From NCBI RefSeq assembly GCF_900291955.1, contig NZ_OLMR01000002.1:1-64000 (forward strand): a stretch of DNA of 64,000 nt, written 5' to 3'. A model generated the notes under the pieces. It had not been told where the DNA came from. It made no database searches and saw only the letters and a program-made list of their open reading frames with translations. A program made the position numbers and the translations under genes. Below are positions 61,776 to 64,000 of the stretch, in pieces (positions within the stretch are counted from its first letter, which is position 1; each line of letters opens with the position of its first letter). Source of the stretch: Pseudoruminococcus massiliensis. Lineage in GTDB: Bacteria > Bacillota > Clostridia > Oscillospirales > Acutalibacteraceae.

Positions 61776-62699
61776 TTAGAACCTTAATAAAAAGTTTCTT
61801 GCATTATTAAAGAAAATATCTTCTAAAAGCTTTTCATTGTAGTTATGCTTCAAGAAAAGCTCATAAAGCTTATTCATAGATTCAATTCCAGTCATATCAA
61901 TCGGAATATCTGTTCCATCAAAATCAGTGCCTATGGCAAGAGTTTTTTCTCCGCCAAGTGAAAGAAAATGTTCTGCGTGTCTGAGAACATCAAGCATACA
62001 AGCTTTGTCCTCGTCCTCACGCAGGAATCCTCTGCTGAGATTAAGACCGACAATTCCGCCCTTATCTCTTATAATAGAGAATTGCTCATCTGTAAGATTT
62101 CTTCTATGCGGACAAATTTGCTTTGAATTTGAGTGTGTCGCACAAAATGGCCTTGTTGAAAGCTCTGCAACATCATAGAACATTGGCACGCTTGAATGTG
62201 ATACATCAACAGCTATGCTATTCTGCTCCATCTTAGCAACAACAGATTTGCCGAAATCGGTTAATCCCTTTGCACCCTCAACTCCGATACCATCGCCAAG
62301 CTCACAATTTCCATTCCAAGTAAGCGTCATAATTTTAACGCCACATTTGGCAAGATAGTCTACATTTTCAAGTTTTCCACCGAGAACCGCACCGCCCTCA
62401 ACGGTCAGCACAACTCCCTTACCCTTTTTAGACTCAATCTCTATAATGTCATCTTGCGAATAAATGATTTTTATATTAGTATCTTTAAGCTCATCATTCA
62501 ATTTTTTGCGACAGTTTTCAAAAAGCTGTATCGCATTCTTGTTTCTGAATTCGTCAGGAACCCAAACCGCCATACACTGAATATATGGCTCTATATCATC
62601 TGTCTTATCAAAAGAAATGTGGAAATCATTATTGAAAAGACCGCCATTCTCAAAGAACGCACGATATAAGGTATCGCAATGAAGGTCGAAAAGCTTCAT
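61776..62699 (-). CDS. Membrane-dipeptidase-type peptidase (M19)
   Basis: This is a zinc dipeptidase of the renal dipeptidase family, 307 residues. Metal ligands are visible: FDLHCDTL at the start, TVEGGAVLGG (Glu), CATHSNSK, and AIGTDFDG near the end. The start has GGAGGGG. There is no signal peptide, so it is probably cytoplasmic. Natural substrates of bacterial members include D,L-dipeptides and are not deducible. Its ATG overlaps the yraN stop codon by four bases. Confidence 0.9.
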   Translation of the reverse strand: MKLFDLHCDTLYRAFFENGGLFNNDFHISFDKTDDIEPYIQCMAVWVPDEFRNKNAIQLFENCRKKLNDELKDTNIKIIYSQDDIIEIESKKGKGVVLTVEGGAVLGGKLENVDYLAKCGVKIMTLTWNGNCELGDGIGVEGAKGLTDFGKSVVAKMEQNSIAVDVSHSSVPMFYDVAELSTRPFCATHSNSKQICPHRRNLTDEQFSIIRDKGGIVGLNLSRGFLREDEDKACMLDVLRHAEHFLSLGGEKTLAIGTDFDGTDIPIDMTGIESMNKLYELFLKHNYNEKLLEDIFFNNARNFLLRF

Positions 62700-63073
62700 A
62701 AAAACCCCTCCGTATCAAAAGCATTTTCAATATAATTTAATTCTATAAGCACATCGGTTCGATTGTCAATAGTTATTTCACAGACATCAAACCTCGGCTG
62801 TAAATCATATTCAAACTCTGAAAGAAATATTAGTGCTGTCTGTATAATCTTTCTGCGTTTTGCAGAAGTAACTGCGGCAGCTGGTCTTTCAAGTGCTTTT
62901 TCATTCCTTGCTTTAACTTCAACAAAGGCTATAAATTCGCTATTTTTTGCAATAATATCAATCTCACCATAACGGCTATGATAATTTCTTGCAACGATTT
63001 CAAAGTCATTCTTGCAAAGATAATCTGCGGTAATATCCTCACCAAGTTTTCCACGAGAAAGTCTATCAGACAT
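62696..63073 (-). CDS. yraN: YraN-family (UPF0102) endonuclease-like protein
   Basis: This is a 125-residue protein with the PD-(D/E)xK-like core of the family: LGEDITADYLCKNDFEIVAR, YGEIDIIAKN, and AFVEVKAR with the conserved ExK. The function is not established. It starts inside the rnhB 3' end. Of two adjacent ATG codons, 63073 has GGAG seven bases upstream; 63076 is four bases away. The order rnhB - yraN is common. Confidence 0.9.
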   Translation of the reverse strand: MSDRLSRGKLGEDITADYLCKNDFEIVARNYHSRYGEIDIIAKNSEFIAFVEVKARNEKALERPAAAVTSAKRRKIIQTALIFLSEFEYDLQPRFDVCEITIDNRTDVLIELNYIENAFDTEGFL

Positions 63074-63680
63074 CATCTTTCTCCGCAAGAATTTTCTTTA
63101 AAAATGACGGACGATGTATATCACAAGGTCCATACTTCAAAATCATTTCTCGGTGTAGCTTAGTGCCATAGCCCTTATGCTTTTCAAAGTGATATTCAGG
63201 ATAATCCTTTGCAAGCTCAAGCAAAAGTCTGTCTCGGCTAACTTTCGCAAGGATTGATGCCGCCGCAATAGATTCTGAAAGCGAATCCCCCTTAACAATA
63301 GCCATTGAGGGGATTTCCAATTCAGGGGTTTTGTTGCCATCAATCAAAGCGTAATCAGGCTTTATCGCAAGCTGTTCAACTGCTCGTTTCATAGCAAGCA
63401 TGGCGGCATTCAATATATTGATTTCTTCAATTTCTTCTACACTCGCCCAACCTATTCCATAGGCTACGGCTTCTTCTTTTATAACATCAAAAAGTTTTTC
63501 ACGCTTTTTTTCGCTAAGTTTTTTTGAGTCATTGACTCCCTCTATAACTTGACCTTTTTTAAGAATAACTGCTCCTGCACACACAGGGCCAGCAAGTGGA
63601 CCTCTGCCTGCCTCGTCTACTCCGCAAATGGTGGTGTAGCCCTTAGCATAAAGCTCATTCTCATATTCTAAAAGCTCCAT
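63066..63680 (-). CDS. rnhB: Ribonuclease HII
   Basis: RNase HII removes ribonucleotides from DNA and cuts RNA-DNA hybrids. The 204-residue protein has the catalytic signature CGVDEAGRGPLAGPVCAGAV (about residue 20), NDSKKLSEKKRE, and later AIVKGDSLSESIAAASILAK and GYGTKLH. The ATG at 63680 follows GAGGATT, gives the family length and lies inside the rbgA 3' end; a longer frame to 63854 overlaps rbgA fully and is rejected. Confidence 0.95.
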   Translation of the reverse strand: MELLEYENELYAKGYTTICGVDEAGRGPLAGPVCAGAVILKKGQVIEGVNDSKKLSEKKREKLFDVIKEEAVAYGIGWASVEEIEEINILNAAMLAMKRAVEQLAIKPDYALIDGNKTPELEIPSMAIVKGDSLSESIAAASILAKVSRDRLLLELAKDYPEYHFEKHKGYGTKLHREMILKYGPCDIHRPSFLKKILAEKDDV

Positions 63681-64000
63681 AATCCTCAGTCCTGTCAAGT
63701 GTAATTTTTCCGAGAATACCGCCTCTAAATTCATCAAGAACGGTTTCTGCGGCTCTGAGAGTATCAATTTCTCCACCCGAAATAAGCATACCACGCTTTC
63801 TGCCGATAAGCTCAAGCATTTCATAACCTTGAAGCTCTGAAATATCAGCATCAAGCTTATAACGGGTTTTTATTGCATCTGGATAGCTATCACGCAAGAG
63901 CAAAAGCAATCTTGCAGCAAGTCCTTCAGTATCAATAACCTGGTCACGAACCGCACCTGTAAAGGCAAGCTTTTCACCAACGATTTTATCCTCAAACTTA
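63661..64000 (-). CDS. rbgA: Ribosome biogenesis GTPase RbgA/YlqF, 3' part
   Basis: This is the C-terminal part of a gene that enters from beyond base 64000. The visible 112 residues include GEKLAFTGAVRDQVIDTEGL, LLLLRDSYPDAIKTRYKL and GGILGKITLDR. This matches the C-terminal helical domain of RbgA, which binds the maturing 50S subunit. The G domain is outside the window. The reading frame is open to the window edge. The overlap with rnhB at its stop is the common arrangement. Confidence 0.88.
   Translation of the reverse strand, partial: KFEDKIVGEKLAFTGAVRDQVIDTEGLAARLLLLLRDSYPDAIKTRYKLDADISELQGYEMLELIGRKRGMLISGGEIDTLRAAETVLDEFRGGILGKITLDRTEDYGAFRI

Noticed and set aside
63681-63854. N-terminal extension of RNase HII
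   Set aside because: It lies within the rbgA coding region in another frame and would exceed the family length.

Overview
The window is a stretch of low-GC Firmicutes chromosome. SpoVD-type PBP, ArgR, RbgA, RNase M5-like protein, a T-box on tyrS, paired half-size TSUP genes, a cohesin-like surface protein, CAP-domain secreted proteins and strong AGGAGG-type ribosome binding sites together suggest a Clostridia member of the Oscillospiraceae, probably Ruminococcus-like. That placement is inferred from gene content and style, not from a marker comparison. No rRNA, tRNA, CRISPR array, insertion sequence or prophage was seen. Most genes lie on the minus strand.

Layout. 1-385: three tandem, near-consensus promoters with 17-bp spacers fire leftward out of the window, most likely the promoter array of an rRNA operon whose genes lie beyond base 1. 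568-12840: envelope and surface genes (a 14-repeat FN3 protein ending in a CAP domain, a lipoprotein, galU, a RING/zinc-ribbon membrane protein, a membrane-anchored cohesin-like protein, and two convergent D-Ala-D-Ala carboxypeptidases). 13078-20551: apgM, then a minus-strand run HIT - GNAT - comEC - holA - RNase M5-like - Orn/Lys/Arg decarboxylase. 20552-21025: a non-coding block of GC-rich hairpins and direct repeats. 21026-26940: dxs - tlyA - nadK - argR - recN. 27034-32226: tyrS behind a tyrosine T-box, followed without an evident new promoter by nusB, a TsaD paralogue, xseA, xseB and ispA. 32337-45219: the division and cell-wall (dcw) cluster mraZ - rsmH - ftsL - spoVD - a Mur-ligase-like gene - mraY - ftsW - murG, then murA - ftsQ and ftsZ under promoters of their own. 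MraZ-type operator boxes sit at the mraZ start point. The cluster lacks murC, murD, murE, murF and ftsA.

45915-47914: a PfkB sugar kinase, an overlapping 49-codon membrane microprotein and a TrmB-type regulator. 47965-53516: a 50-residue membrane protein, plsY and der, the yceD-rpmF operon behind a leader with competing hairpins, two half-size TSUP permease genes and a KtrB/TrkH subunit. 53663-55720: a second secreted CAP protein. 55998-59286: tig - clpP - clpX. 59396-64000: a metallophosphoesterase, thrC, an M19 dipeptidase, yraN, rnhB and the 3' end of rbgA.

Most of the window is core housekeeping. The parts that deserve a second look are the P-loop-less Mur-ligase relative inside the dcw cluster, the MraZ operator, the TsaD paralogue, the ComEC whose C-terminal beta-lactamase-like region lacks metal ligands, the yceD-rpmF leader, the secreted repeat proteins and the dispersed intergenic repeats.
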